A stretch of DNA of 31,607 nucleotides from positions 1 through 31,607 of the IMG/VR virus record IMGVR_UViG_3300042291_000839, one strand, 5' to 3'. Below, one piece after another: positions 6,737-14,628 of the stretch. The stretch is from a virus. Both the position numbers and the translations under genes were made by a program. How positions within the stretch are numbered: position 1 is the stretch's first letter; the number at the start of each line of letters is the position of its first letter. The notes under the pieces are model-generated. The model was not told the DNA's origin. It was given only the letters and a program-made list of their open reading frames with translations, and ran no database searches.

Positions 6737-7048
6737 ATGGCATTTGAAAATGAAAATGAAATCGGTATCAAACCGGTCACCGATTACACGCTGGAGGAGT
6801 TACAGCTCGCGTACGGGCGCATTCATCAGCAGATGGAACTGCTGACACTTAGATTCGACATGCTTCAAAAGATTGCTGAGGACAAGTACAAGGAGATGCT
6901 TGAGTCTGTCACTCTCGCGAAGGAAGAGGCGACGCTGGCAATCGCACTCACAAAGCAACAAATCATCGCTCGCGTAGAGCTGCTTGAAGCATCCAACATG
7001 ACGCTTACTGACAATGTCGAGGAGGCGATGGCGAATGGCACGGACTAA
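6737..7048 (+). CDS. Small coiled-coil protein
   Basis: A 103-residue, almost wholly helical protein. From residue about 15 it has heptad-like spacing of leucines and charged residues (EELQLAYGRIHQQMELLTLR and onward), so a coiled coil is likely. AGGAG at 6726-6730 lies six bases before ATG 6737. It is the first gene after the SSB terminator and overlaps the next by 14 nt. No family is recognised. Confidence 0.75.
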   Translation: MAFENENEIGIKPVTDYTLEELQLAYGRIHQQMELLTLRFDMLQKIAEDKYKEMLESVTLAKEEATLAIALTKQQIIARVELLEASNMTLTDNVEEAMANGTD

Positions 7049-7274
7049 GCGCGGGATGGCTTTCGAGCGTGTTATCCGTGTGCTAGCAGAAGGGCGTGCA
7101 ATCCGTCGCATGGCGTGGCCTCCACGCGTGTGCCTACGACATCACGACGATGACATCTACATCGAGATTGGTGCACTGCCACGGCAGGTATGGCGACCAC
7201 ATGGATCCGATATCCTGGCGCGAGATGCGGATGGCCAGCTCGTGATCACCTCTGATTGGGAGGTGGTTGAATGA
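7035..7274 (+). CDS. Tad2-like (DUF2829) domain protein, copy 3
   Basis: A 79-residue protein with the module seen in copies 1 and 2: FERVIRVLAEGRAIRRMAWP near the start, a strand-rich middle with a QVWRPHGSDILARD stretch (the family often has a W-P and a D-I-L-A-D near its end), and TSDWEVVE at the end. GGAGG at 7021-7025 lies upstream of ATG 7035. It overlaps the coiled-coil gene by 14 nt and the next gene by ATGA. The charged DNA-level context matches its neighbours. A role against host defence is inference from family only. Confidence 0.6.
   Translation: MARTKRGMAFERVIRVLAEGRAIRRMAWPPRVCLRHHDDDIYIEIGALPRQVWRPHGSDILARDADGQLVITSDWEVVE
7254..7262 (+). promoter_or_regulatory. Ribosome binding site made by Asp-Trp-Glu codons (copy 3)
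   Basis: GATTGGGAG encodes DWE and gives GGGAGG eight bases before ATG 7271. Confidence 0.6.
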
Positions 7275-8050
7275 TTACTATCCGTTCTCTGGGCGACATC
7301 AAGCGTGACCCAGCATCAGCGTCAAGAGCATCTTATGGTGGCAGTCGAAATAATAACTACTCATATGACTTTTGCAGGGATGCGATTGACGAAATGGCCA
7401 AACGTGTCAACGATGGAGACACATTGTCGAACGCGTCGCGCGATGTGCTAGGGCGTCAATCAGCAGTACATTACATGTATAGTCGATTCCCAGACCTCAA
7501 ACGCAGATTTGATGATGCCATTAGTCGCGATTGGTCACACAAGGGGTCTGTACCCGATGCCGAAAAACTCGAGAGGGCAAAAGCATTCTGGGACCTCGTT
7601 GATGACGGCGCACCATGGTTTGAAGCTGCTAAGAAATCCAAATGTCCTACGTCTAACTATCAACGATGGATGCAAAACGTCGAAGGGTTTCAAGAGTATT
7701 GGGATTCACGGCGCGAACAGTTTCGCGTGGCGCGAGCTGAGAATCAGAGGTTGCGACGTCAAATGTCGAGAGAGGAAAAAGCAAACATGCAGACTGCGCC
7801 ACGTGCAGGTGAGCCACCAGTCATCGAGACAATCAAGCCGGTGGAATCCTCGTCATTTGGCGCAGCTGTCATGATGATGAGATCTGGTGCCAAGATTCGG
7901 CGTAAGGGCTCGAGTACGGTTTACCAGGTTGTGCATGGGCGAGTGACTGAGATGCGCGTTGTGCTCAAAAAGACGCAGGTCGTTGGTCTCGCCTACTTCA
8001 ATGGTCAGGATGTATTGGCGTTAGATTGGGAGGTCGCAAATGACGTTTGA
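7271..8050 (+). CDS. HTH-repeat protein fused to a Tad2-like module (copy 4)
   Basis: A 259-residue protein in three parts. Residues about 35-145 hold two similar helical repeats, each with a Gly-containing turn and ending in an aromatic/charged helix (RFPDLKRRFDDAI and VEGFQEYWDSRR). This resembles the helix-turn-helix repeats of some small terminase and transposase-like proteins. Residues about 150-185 are a basic, likely disordered linker. The last ~70 residues repeat the Tad2-like pattern (FGAAVMMMRSGAKIRRKGSS to ALDWEVAN). It starts in an ATGA overlap. The combination of a possible DNA-binding part with this module is unusual. The HTH call is from pattern only. Confidence 0.6.
   Translation: MITIRSLGDIKRDPASASRASYGGSRNNNYSYDFCRDAIDEMAKRVNDGDTLSNASRDVLGRQSAVHYMYSRFPDLKRRFDDAISRDWSHKGSVPDAEKLERAKAFWDLVDDGAPWFEAAKKSKCPTSNYQRWMQNVEGFQEYWDSRREQFRVARAENQRLRRQMSREEKANMQTAPRAGEPPVIETIKPVESSSFGAAVMMMRSGAKIRRKGSSTVYQVVHGRVTEMRVVLKKTQVVGLAYFNGQDVLALDWEVANDV
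8024..8032 (+). promoter_or_regulatory. Ribosome binding site made by Asp-Trp-Glu codons (copy 4)
   Basis: GATTGGGAG encodes DWE and gives GGGAGG before ATG 8040. Confidence 0.6.
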
Positions 8051-8483
8051 TGCAAATGCAATGAATGACATGATGTCTTGCAAAATGTCTGAGCAGGTAA
8101 GTATCACTAAGTGTATTGATGGCATGCAAGTACGAATCGCCATTACGGGCGACATTGAGCCCAATGTCTGGCTCAGTTGCAAAGGATACGCAATCCTGCA
8201 CGTGCTTGCAATGGGTGGCAAGATTCGGTGTAAGCGATGGACGCAGGGATGTTATGTCTATATGGAGTCCGACGAGGATGGTGATGATGGCGAGATGTAT
8301 TTGACATCACGTGGCACAGATGTGTTTTGCCACGACGTCCGTACACTTGGCGTTTTTATCCTGGACGACATCATCAACATGTTGCATTCGGATTCATTCG
8401 AGGTGATGCTTGATGGTGACAAGGCGCACTTTATCCTGAGATGCGCACAGGCATTCCATTTGCAATCAGAGAGCACAGAATGA
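8040..8483 (+). CDS. Protein with a divergent Tad2-like module (copy 5)
   Basis: A 147-residue acidic protein. The segment ILHVLAMGGKIRCKRW at about residues 52-67, followed by strands and an acidic loop, repeats the start of the Tad2-like module (helix, Gly, basic residues, Trp), but the closing DWE motif is absent. The first ~45 residues and the last ~35 are extra. GGGAGG (8028-8033) lies six bases before ATG 8040, and the gene overlaps its upstream neighbour by 11 nt. Membership in the family is weak and rests on position and the N-terminal pattern. Confidence 0.5.
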   Translation: MTFDANAMNDMMSCKMSEQVSITKCIDGMQVRIAITGDIEPNVWLSCKGYAILHVLAMGGKIRCKRWTQGCYVYMESDEDGDDGEMYLTSRGTDVFCHDVRTLGVFILDDIINMLHSDSFEVMLDGDKAHFILRCAQAFHLQSESTE

Positions 8484-8623
8484 CAACGGCACTTATCGTG
8501 GTTGCATCAGCTGCTGTCATGATGCTGATGATTGGCGCATCAATCATTGGCTACTGCGCATATGTGTGTCGTGCTATTGAGTCGACCTATGAGACCGCAG
8601 GCGTGCGTGATGACATCGCTTGA
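8480..8623 (+). CDS. Very small membrane protein
   Basis: A 47-residue protein with a single hydrophobic segment over residues about 3-28 (ALIVVASAAVMMLMIGASII). It starts in an ATGA overlap with the previous stop. A longer in-frame ATG at 8441 lies inside the previous gene. No family is recognised. Confidence 0.55.
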   Translation: MTTALIVVASAAVMMLMIGASIIGYCAYVCRAIESTYETAGVRDDIA

Positions 8624-8948
8624 TATCTCTAAGTCATGGGAGGACAACGCTAAGCAGTTACGGCTGCTTGGCGTTGAGCCACTTAACATGCATGACTATT
8701 ATCGCGACTATGCCAAACGTTACATGCGCTCCAAGCGGTGGAAAGAGACACGTGATCGCATCCTGGCTGTTACTGCTGGATGTTGCGCTCGGTGTGGTGC
8801 AAGCCGCGAACGATACAAGGTAGATGTGCATCACCTGACATACGCTCGCTTTGGTGCTGAGCTTGATGCAGATCTGTTGCCACTGTGCTATCGATGCCAT
8901 GGCACAGTGCACTACGTACGCAACATGCGCCAGGATAAGGCACAATAA
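8610..8948 (+). CDS. HNH endonuclease next to terminase
   Basis: A 112-residue HNH nuclease with a zinc-binding ribbon. CxxC is at Cys59 and Cys62 (CARCGASR), the VDVHHLTYARFG block is at 72-82 with His74 and His75, and a second CxxC-H at 93-97 is followed by His101 (LCYRCHGTVH). In HK97-type phages such a protein beside the terminase genes assists DNA packaging or cleavage by terminase. ATG 8610 is chosen because upstream residues in this frame are the shadow of the membrane protein gene, which it overlaps by 14 nt. Confidence 0.88.
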   Translation: MTSLDISKSWEDNAKQLRLLGVEPLNMHDYYRDYAKRYMRSKRWKETRDRILAVTAGCCARCGASRERYKVDVHHLTYARFGAELDADLLPLCYRCHGTVHYVRNMRQDKAQ

Positions 8949-8952
8949 AGTC

Positions 8953-9327
8953 ATGCAAGGTAAGCCAATCGACCCAGATATCGTTGTTGCAATTCAAGCT
9001 GCGCTCATCGCAGGACAGCGACAAGCAGACGTCGCGCGTCAGCATGGTCTGCCAGCATCAACCGTGATGCGCATCCGCAAGCGCATGACGGAAGAGCAAA
9101 TGCAAGCGCTTGCAACAACTAAAGAACGCGAGCAGACGCAGCTGGATGACATGCTCGTTGAGCTGCTCGCTGACAACATCAAAGCTATGTCAGGCATAGC
9201 AAGGACCGCTCAGGATGCTCAGTACCGCCAAGGGCAAAACGCCGATGCCCTCGCTAAGCTCTATACAGCGATTGCAACTACGTCGCTTCAGATTCTCACC
9301 GCCGCAGCAGAGCCAACCGATAACTGA
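8953..9327 (+). CDS. Terminase small subunit (putative)
   Basis: A 124-residue protein at the place of the small terminase, which recognises phage DNA for packaging. Residues about 10-36 form a helix-turn-helix (AIQAALIAGQRQADVARQHG, then LPASTVMRIRKRM). The rest is helical, as expected for the ring-forming part. ATG 8953 has no clear ribosome site. A CACAAT box with six bases to the ATG is a weak match to the leaderless motif seen at the portal and holin genes. The end overlaps the large subunit reading frame. Confidence 0.7.
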   Translation: MQGKPIDPDIVVAIQAALIAGQRQADVARQHGLPASTVMRIRKRMTEEQMQALATTKEREQTQLDDMLVELLADNIKAMSGIARTAQDAQYRQGQNADALAKLYTAIATTSLQILTAAAEPTDN

Positions 9328-10663
9328 CACTCGCGTTGCCGAGCTCGCTGGATATCAAGACTATCTGAGGCAGACACTCCCTCCCGGCTGGACAGCTGAA
9401 GCACGGCACATCAAAGCGATCTGCGAACACCTGGACGCAGTTCAACGTGGTGAGATTGACCGACTTGCAATCCACATGCCACCCAGACACGGCAAGACCG
9501 AAACCGGTACGGTGCGTTATGGCGCCTACTGCATGGAGATGGACCCGTACAGCAACTCTCTAGTCACTGCATACAACACCTCGATGGCACGGCGATTCAG
9601 TCGCAAGACACGCGCAATCGTCCGCGCCAGGACACCGTTGAGTAAAGACAACAGCGCACAGGACGAATGGTCAATGCCTGAAGGTGGCACATTTATGGCG
9701 AGGGGCGTCGGCTCACCTCCTACTGGCGTTGGATTCAAGCGCATCATCATCGATGACCCTATCAGGCGCCGCGAGGATGCTGAGTCTGAGGTATATCGAG
9801 AGAAGGCGTGGGACTGGTATACCGACGACCTATACACGCGCGTCGAGCCCGGCGGTGCAATCGTCATGATTTGTACTAGATGGCACCATGACGATATCGC
9901 AGCTCGTGCTGTTGCGAGTGAGCGCGGGCGGTGGACAGTACTCAACCTTGCCGCCATATGCGAGGATGCGACAGACAGCATCGGTCGTGTGATGGGCGAT
10001 GCTCTGTGGCCAGAGCGCTACACTGTCGCGGATCTCGAGCGCATCAGGGATGTAATCAAACAGGACGGCGGTGAGTACGGATGGTCGAGCTTGTATCAGC
10101 AGAATCCAACACCGCGTACCGGGGCGTATATCAGGACTGACCGCATCGAGGTCATGACCGAGAGACCGCAACTCAAGAGTATGTGTCGTGCCTGGGACCT
10201 TGCATCTACAGCCGCCGGCGGTGACTACACATGTGGTCTTCTGATGGGCATCGATGACGATGGGTACACGTGGATACTTGATGCGGTAATCGGACAGTAT
10301 GACCCCGATGAGCGCGACCGCATCATCAGGCAGACTGCCGTGCTCGATGGCGTTCGCGTACGCATCCGACTACCGCAGGATCCAGGACAAGCAGGCAAGT
10401 CGCAAAAGATACACTTGATGCGCTTGTTGCAGGGATATTCCGTAATCGTCGTGCCAGTAACCGGTGACAAGGTGGTGCGCTCTGAGCCTTTCGCCGCAGC
10501 TGTCGCAGGCGGTATGGTCCGCATAGTTCGTGGGGAGTGGACATCAAGCGTCATGGAGCAATGGCGACAGTTCCCAGTGGGCAAGCATGATGATGCCATC
10601 GATGCCGCTGCTGACGCATACACTGAGCTTACACATCGCAATCGGACATGGGGTGCGGTGTAG
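9272..10663 (+). CDS. terL: Terminase large subunit
   Basis: The packaging motor. It has the ATPase Walker A (HMPPRHGKTE, lysine at about residue 75), Walker B (RIIIDDP), coupling motif (ICTRWHHDD), and the nuclease acidic residues (RAWDLAST, and KHDDAIDAAADAY near the end). The family start lies near DYLRQTLPPGW. The N terminus is uncertain: TTG 9272 gives 463 residues and a 56-nt overlap with the small subunit, while ATG 9245 and ATG 9215 are also in frame, the latter behind AAGGA at 9201-9205. The same motif set is typical of HK97-like, headful or cos packaging phages; the type cannot be told here. Confidence 0.95.
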   Translation: MQLRRFRFSPPQQSQPITDTRVAELAGYQDYLRQTLPPGWTAEARHIKAICEHLDAVQRGEIDRLAIHMPPRHGKTETGTVRYGAYCMEMDPYSNSLVTAYNTSMARRFSRKTRAIVRARTPLSKDNSAQDEWSMPEGGTFMARGVGSPPTGVGFKRIIIDDPIRRREDAESEVYREKAWDWYTDDLYTRVEPGGAIVMICTRWHHDDIAARAVASERGRWTVLNLAAICEDATDSIGRVMGDALWPERYTVADLERIRDVIKQDGGEYGWSSLYQQNPTPRTGAYIRTDRIEVMTERPQLKSMCRAWDLASTAAGGDYTCGLLMGIDDDGYTWILDAVIGQYDPDERDRIIRQTAVLDGVRVRIRLPQDPGQAGKSQKIHLMRLLQGYSVIVVPVTGDKVVRSEPFAAAVAGGMVRIVRGEWTSSVMEQWRQFPVGKHDDAIDAAADAYTELTHRNRTWGAV

Positions 10664-10665
10664 GT

Positions 10666-10671
10666 CATAAT
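10666..10671 (+). promoter_or_regulatory. Candidate leaderless promoter -10 box of the portal gene
   Basis: CATAAT, then six bases (GTCGGT), then ATG 10678. The 18-mer from GGTCATAAT to the ATG is nearly the same as at 16902. No ribosome site is present; GGACA at 10644-10648 is a partial -35. Confidence 0.5.
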
Positions 10672-10677
10672 GTCGGT

Positions 10678-12576
10678 ATGGCTAAGATCTCGATACTCGA
10701 CCGCTTCCGCGCATTTGGTGCCAAGGCAGTAGAGTCAGTACCAATCGACACTCCACTCCCTGGACCATCGCAGACGCGTCAGAGTACTTGGGGCACTGGG
10801 TACGGGGATGGACAGTATCGCGCGCTCCTAAGTGTCAGGTTGCCGCAGAGCAATTCGGATTGGCGCAACATCGCTGGCGACCTGATGCTCAACTCCGTGG
10901 TCGCGATTGGCATCGATTGGTACATTCGCAACTTTGGGCAAGGCAAACTGCGCGTGATGCGTCCGACAGCCGATGGCATCGATGAGCCAGTACCAGACCA
11001 TCCAATCCTTGCATTGCTCAAGGACCCTAACCCATACAGTCAGACTGTGCCTGGTGAGCTCTGGGATGACATGATCACCAACTACAAAGTGCAGGGGCTC
11101 GCGTACGTGATCAAAATGCGACAACCAAGCAACCGTATGCCAGGTGCGTTGCAATCCATCCCACCTGACATGATGGCACCTCAAACCGACAAGCAGGGGC
11201 GCATCATCAGTTATCGGTACACCGCATCCGGATACTCGCAGGACCTGCCCGTTGATGACGTCATACGCATCAAGTACGGACGTGACCCGGATGATTGGAA
11301 ACTCGGACGGTCTCCTCTGACGTCTGTACTTGCTGAGATTGCAGCTGACAACATGGCGAGTCGTATGGGTTATGGTCTCGCGAGTTCCCCTGTGCCATCG
11401 TTCGTCGTTGGTCCGCCAGATGGCGACGCGGTGATGATTCAGCCAGAGGACGCACAGGTTACCAAGACTGCGCTACAGCAAAACTTCCGCGGTGATAAGT
11501 CCGGCGGAGTGGTTGTCATGCAACAGCCGTACAAGCTTGAGCGCGTTGCATGGTCGCCTAAAGATATGGCACTAGACGAGATCAGGCGCAAGCCAGAAGA
11601 GCGTATATGTGCAGCTCTCGGTCTCAATCCACTCGTGCTCCAATTAGGTAGTGGGCTCGAGCGCGCCACATACAGCAACCTTGACCAAGCGACCCGCAGT
11701 GCCTGGACCGATGGCATGATTCCTTTGTATGCCGCGTTTGCACGTGCTCTGGGCGCACAGCTCCTGCCGGACTTCCCGCAGACTCTCCCTGGTGATTACC
11801 TCGAGTGGGACACGAGCAACATCCCTGCGTTGCAGAGTGACCTCAATGAGGATGCCGAGCGTGCAGAGCGCCTTTATCGCGCAGGAATCATTGACCAGGC
11901 AAGCGCAAAGCGCATCACCGGCATCACGCCACAGCCAGAGGATGAGGGACGTTACTTCCCACAAGCTCAGCCAACGCCACTCATGGATGCAATGCCAGAC
12001 GCTCCAACTGTTACGCGTACGCCTCAAGAGACTGCGGCGCTTGTCAATGCTGCCGGCATCTTGATTCGGTCAGGATTCGCGCCTGAGGCTGCGCTCAGCG
12101 CTGTTGGACTGAGCCCAATCCAGCACCTCGGATTACTCCCGGTAACAGTTCAGTCAGAAGCAAAAGCATTCAACCTCGATGGCGATGAGACTGGACTGAA
12201 GTACTATCCAACCGACAGCATGCGCAATGCGGCACGTAGAGCACTCGCATGGCGCGAAGCTGGCAACCGAGGCGGTACGCTCGTGGGTGTTCGACGTGCC
12301 AATCAGATTGTGGATGGTGGCAAGCTCAGCGAGGATGTCATCCTACGCATGCATAGTTATTTCTCAAGACACGAAGTAGACAAACAGGCAGAGGGATTCC
12401 ACTCAGGTGAGCCCGGATTCCCGAGCCCGGGGCGCGTGGCATGGGACCTCTGGGGCGGAGACAGTGGACAGATCTGGGCGCGCAAGTTGGCACGTAAGAT
12501 TGTTGATGGTGCTGATGAGACCAAGACAGCGACGCATCCGGTATACGGCTGGAGTCTAGATGCCGACACTCTATGA
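10678..12576 (+). CDS. Portal protein (HK97-type) with a C-terminal extra domain
   Basis: A 632-residue protein. Residues about 30-420 match the HK97-like portal that forms the DNA gate of the head (AIGIDWYIRNFGQGKLRVM, RIKYGRDPDDWKLGRSPL, then EERICAALGLNPLVLQLGSG near 325). The second part is not standard: residues about 509-610 carry an RNAARRALAWREAGNRGGT block, then RMHSYFSRHEVDKQ and FPSPGRVAWDLWGGDSG. I know this pattern as a recurring domain in phage structural proteins but not its function. ATG 10678 is chosen over ATG 10648 because of the promoter-like box directly before it. The gene overlaps the next by 17 nt. Confidence 0.92.
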   Translation: MAKISILDRFRAFGAKAVESVPIDTPLPGPSQTRQSTWGTGYGDGQYRALLSVRLPQSNSDWRNIAGDLMLNSVVAIGIDWYIRNFGQGKLRVMRPTADGIDEPVPDHPILALLKDPNPYSQTVPGELWDDMITNYKVQGLAYVIKMRQPSNRMPGALQSIPPDMMAPQTDKQGRIISYRYTASGYSQDLPVDDVIRIKYGRDPDDWKLGRSPLTSVLAEIAADNMASRMGYGLASSPVPSFVVGPPDGDAVMIQPEDAQVTKTALQQNFRGDKSGGVVVMQQPYKLERVAWSPKDMALDEIRRKPEERICAALGLNPLVLQLGSGLERATYSNLDQATRSAWTDGMIPLYAAFARALGAQLLPDFPQTLPGDYLEWDTSNIPALQSDLNEDAERAERLYRAGIIDQASAKRITGITPQPEDEGRYFPQAQPTPLMDAMPDAPTVTRTPQETAALVNAAGILIRSGFAPEAALSAVGLSPIQHLGLLPVTVQSEAKAFNLDGDETGLKYYPTDSMRNAARRALAWREAGNRGGTLVGVRRANQIVDGGKLSEDVILRMHSYFSRHEVDKQAEGFHSGEPGFPSPGRVAWDLWGGDSGQIWARKLARKIVDGADETKTATHPVYGWSLDADTL

Positions 12577-13591
12577 GGTCGCTGAGTTATATCGCCAGCG
12601 CTTGATGCGTCGTGAGACAGCTGTCGTACGCGAGATGCGAGATGCTTACGCCCGATCGATGGCAGACGTCAATCGCAAACTAGAGGCTGTCACAAAGGCA
12701 ATCGAGGATGAGCTGGTCGACAATGGAGTGTTGGTGTCAGACCGACTAGACCTCCTCCAGATGTATCAGCAACGCCTTGAAGACCTTGCACAGCAGATGA
12801 GCGAGCAGGTCACAGAGTACGGCATCGATGCCGCCAAACGTGCGACAGCAGCTCAGCGTACCGGACTGCAGTTGGCACTAGATATGCAGACAGAGGGCGT
12901 GCGCCCGGGCATGGGATTGCCGTCGTCTGTCTCCATATCGAGCATGTACAACGTCATCGATGAGGAAGCGGTAGAGTTCGCGCTTGGCTTCGCGGCTGAT
13001 GGCTCGCCACTTGCTGACCTTTACGCGACCATTGGTCCAGACATGTCACAGCGCGTTGCATCAGCGGTAGCGCAGGGATTCCATCCATACAAGCTGGCGC
13101 GCATTATCGCGGACACGTATGGCATACAGGCGATTGCACGAGCGGAGACCATCGCACGCACAGAGATGATTCGAGCAGCTCGTGAAGGCACGCGCGCATC
13201 GATGCTTGCCAACCAAGACATCATCAAGGGTTATCAGCGCGTGTGTGCTGGAGATCAGCGCGTATGTGTCGTGTGCTGGGCATTACACGGTCAGATATGG
13301 CCACTCGACAAACCGGTCGCATCGCATCCAAACTGCCGATGCGCCATCATCCCTGTGATGACGTCATACGAGGAGTTGACGGGTAAGCCTGGACAGATTC
13401 CATCACCACTGGCGCCAGATCGCGATGAGCTGTTTGACGCATTGACTCCAGACGAGCAACTCAATGTCTTGGGTCCAATGCGTTACCGCCTATGGCAGAG
13501 CGGTCTATCGTTGGAAAAAATGGGCAGGGTGCGTCAAGATGAAGCATGGGGACCGGTCGCCCAAATCATACCGGTGAGGGAGTTAGTGTAA
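12560..13591 (+). CDS. Phage Mu gpF-like head morphogenesis protein
   Basis: A 343-residue minor head protein. Residues 1-115 are helical, coiled-coil-like. Residues about 195-268 carry the family signature: ARTEMIRAAREGT, then RVCVVCWALHGQIWPLD with Cys236 and Cys239, then HPNCRCAIIPV with Cys259 and Cys261, a set likely to bind zinc. Such proteins sit next to the portal and take part in head assembly. GGAG six bases before ATG 12560 supports the start. It overlaps the portal end, and the next gene starts in its stop (TAATG). Confidence 0.9.
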   Translation: MPTLYEVAELYRQRLMRRETAVVREMRDAYARSMADVNRKLEAVTKAIEDELVDNGVLVSDRLDLLQMYQQRLEDLAQQMSEQVTEYGIDAAKRATAAQRTGLQLALDMQTEGVRPGMGLPSSVSISSMYNVIDEEAVEFALGFAADGSPLADLYATIGPDMSQRVASAVAQGFHPYKLARIIADTYGIQAIARAETIARTEMIRAAREGTRASMLANQDIIKGYQRVCAGDQRVCVVCWALHGQIWPLDKPVASHPNCRCAIIPVMTSYEELTGKPGQIPSPLAPDRDELFDALTPDEQLNVLGPMRYRLWQSGLSLEKMGRVRQDEAWGPVAQIIPVRELV

Positions 13592-14628
13592 TGCCCGATT
13601 TAGTCTACATCGGTGATGAGGTCAAGAGTACGCCTGATGGGCGCGTACGTGGTTACCTGTTGCGCTTTGATGGCGCATCCGGAGCACACGACGTCACCGG
13701 AGATTTCTTCACCCCCGAAACCGACTTTGGTCGACCGATTGACAAGCTCAACGGCATGGCTATCAACCTGTATTACCATCATGGGTTTGACGAGTCCATC
13801 GGCAAAAAAGATATCGGATACGGCACAATCAACGTTGACGACAAAGGCATGTGGCTTGACGCGCAGCTCAAAATGTCCGAAGAGTACGCCGAAAAGATTG
13901 CACAACTGGTCAAGATGGGCAAGCTCGCATATTCCAGCGGTGCTGCATCGCACCTGGTTGAGCGCAAGCAGATGCCCGATGGTCGTTACATGGTCACTCG
14001 GTGGCCCATCGGTGAGGCATCCTTGACACCTACTCCCGCCGAACCGCGCAACTTTGTGAAGTCAATGATGGAACCGGAGAAGAAGGACGACGGCATGGAG
14101 ATGGATGATGAATCCATGGACGTGCCAGATCTCACTGTTGGGACCGATGTGGCTGAGTATGTATCCGAGGTTTTCGCGGGCACGTCGCAAGACATGGTCA
14201 CGCAAGCGTTGCACAGCTTGTGGTGCGTGCTTTGCGGTGGCATGCATGAGGTCTACGAGTCAGGCATGCCAGCAAAGGATTATGTGCCTGCACTGGTTGA
14301 TGAGTTTGCACGCAAGGCAAAAGACCTTGTGATGGCAGTCGACACGCTGAGCGAGGACGAGCTCAAGTCACTGCAGAGTATCGGACGCAAGGCTAACCGC
14401 CCGACGTCCGTAAGAGATGTGGAAGGGCGCCTGCGGGATGCACTGCGCCTGTCACGGGAGGAGGCAAAGCGCCTCTCTCCAACCGTCTGGGAGTCGATGC
14501 GGGATGCCTCGACAGATGACGCAATCAAGTCAACGCCTGCCGCCGAGGTTGTTACCACGGATGCACCGACCGCCACACCGGCATTCGACAGACTCGCGAT
14601 TATGCGCGAGCTGTTTGGGAGGGACTAA
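13591..14628 (+). CDS. Prohead protease fused to a scaffold-like region
   Basis: A 345-residue protein. Residues 1-158 match the HK97-type prohead protease: RGYLLRFDGASG near the start, a histidine in LYYHHGFDESIG (His63/64), the active serine in KLAYSSGAASHLV (Ser115/116), and WPIGEASLTPTPAEPRN, nearly invariant in the family. It trims the capsid delta domain. The remaining ~185 residues are acidic, then helical, and end MRELFGRD, as expected for an internal scaffold fused to the protease. No separate scaffold gene lies before the capsid gene. GGGAG precedes ATG 13591. Confidence 0.9.
   Translation: MPDLVYIGDEVKSTPDGRVRGYLLRFDGASGAHDVTGDFFTPETDFGRPIDKLNGMAINLYYHHGFDESIGKKDIGYGTINVDDKGMWLDAQLKMSEEYAEKIAQLVKMGKLAYSSGAASHLVERKQMPDGRYMVTRWPIGEASLTPTPAEPRNFVKSMMEPEKKDDGMEMDDESMDVPDLTVGTDVAEYVSEVFAGTSQDMVTQALHSLWCVLCGGMHEVYESGMPAKDYVPALVDEFARKAKDLVMAVDTLSEDELKSLQSIGRKANRPTSVRDVEGRLRDALRLSREEAKRLSPTVWESMRDASTDDAIKSTPAAEVVTTDAPTATPAFDRLAIMRELFGRD

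Noticed and set aside
8941-8953. CACAAT box six bases before the small terminase ATG as a fourth leaderless promoter
   Set aside because: Spacing fits, but the box matches TATAAT at only four positions and overlaps the HNH stop codon.
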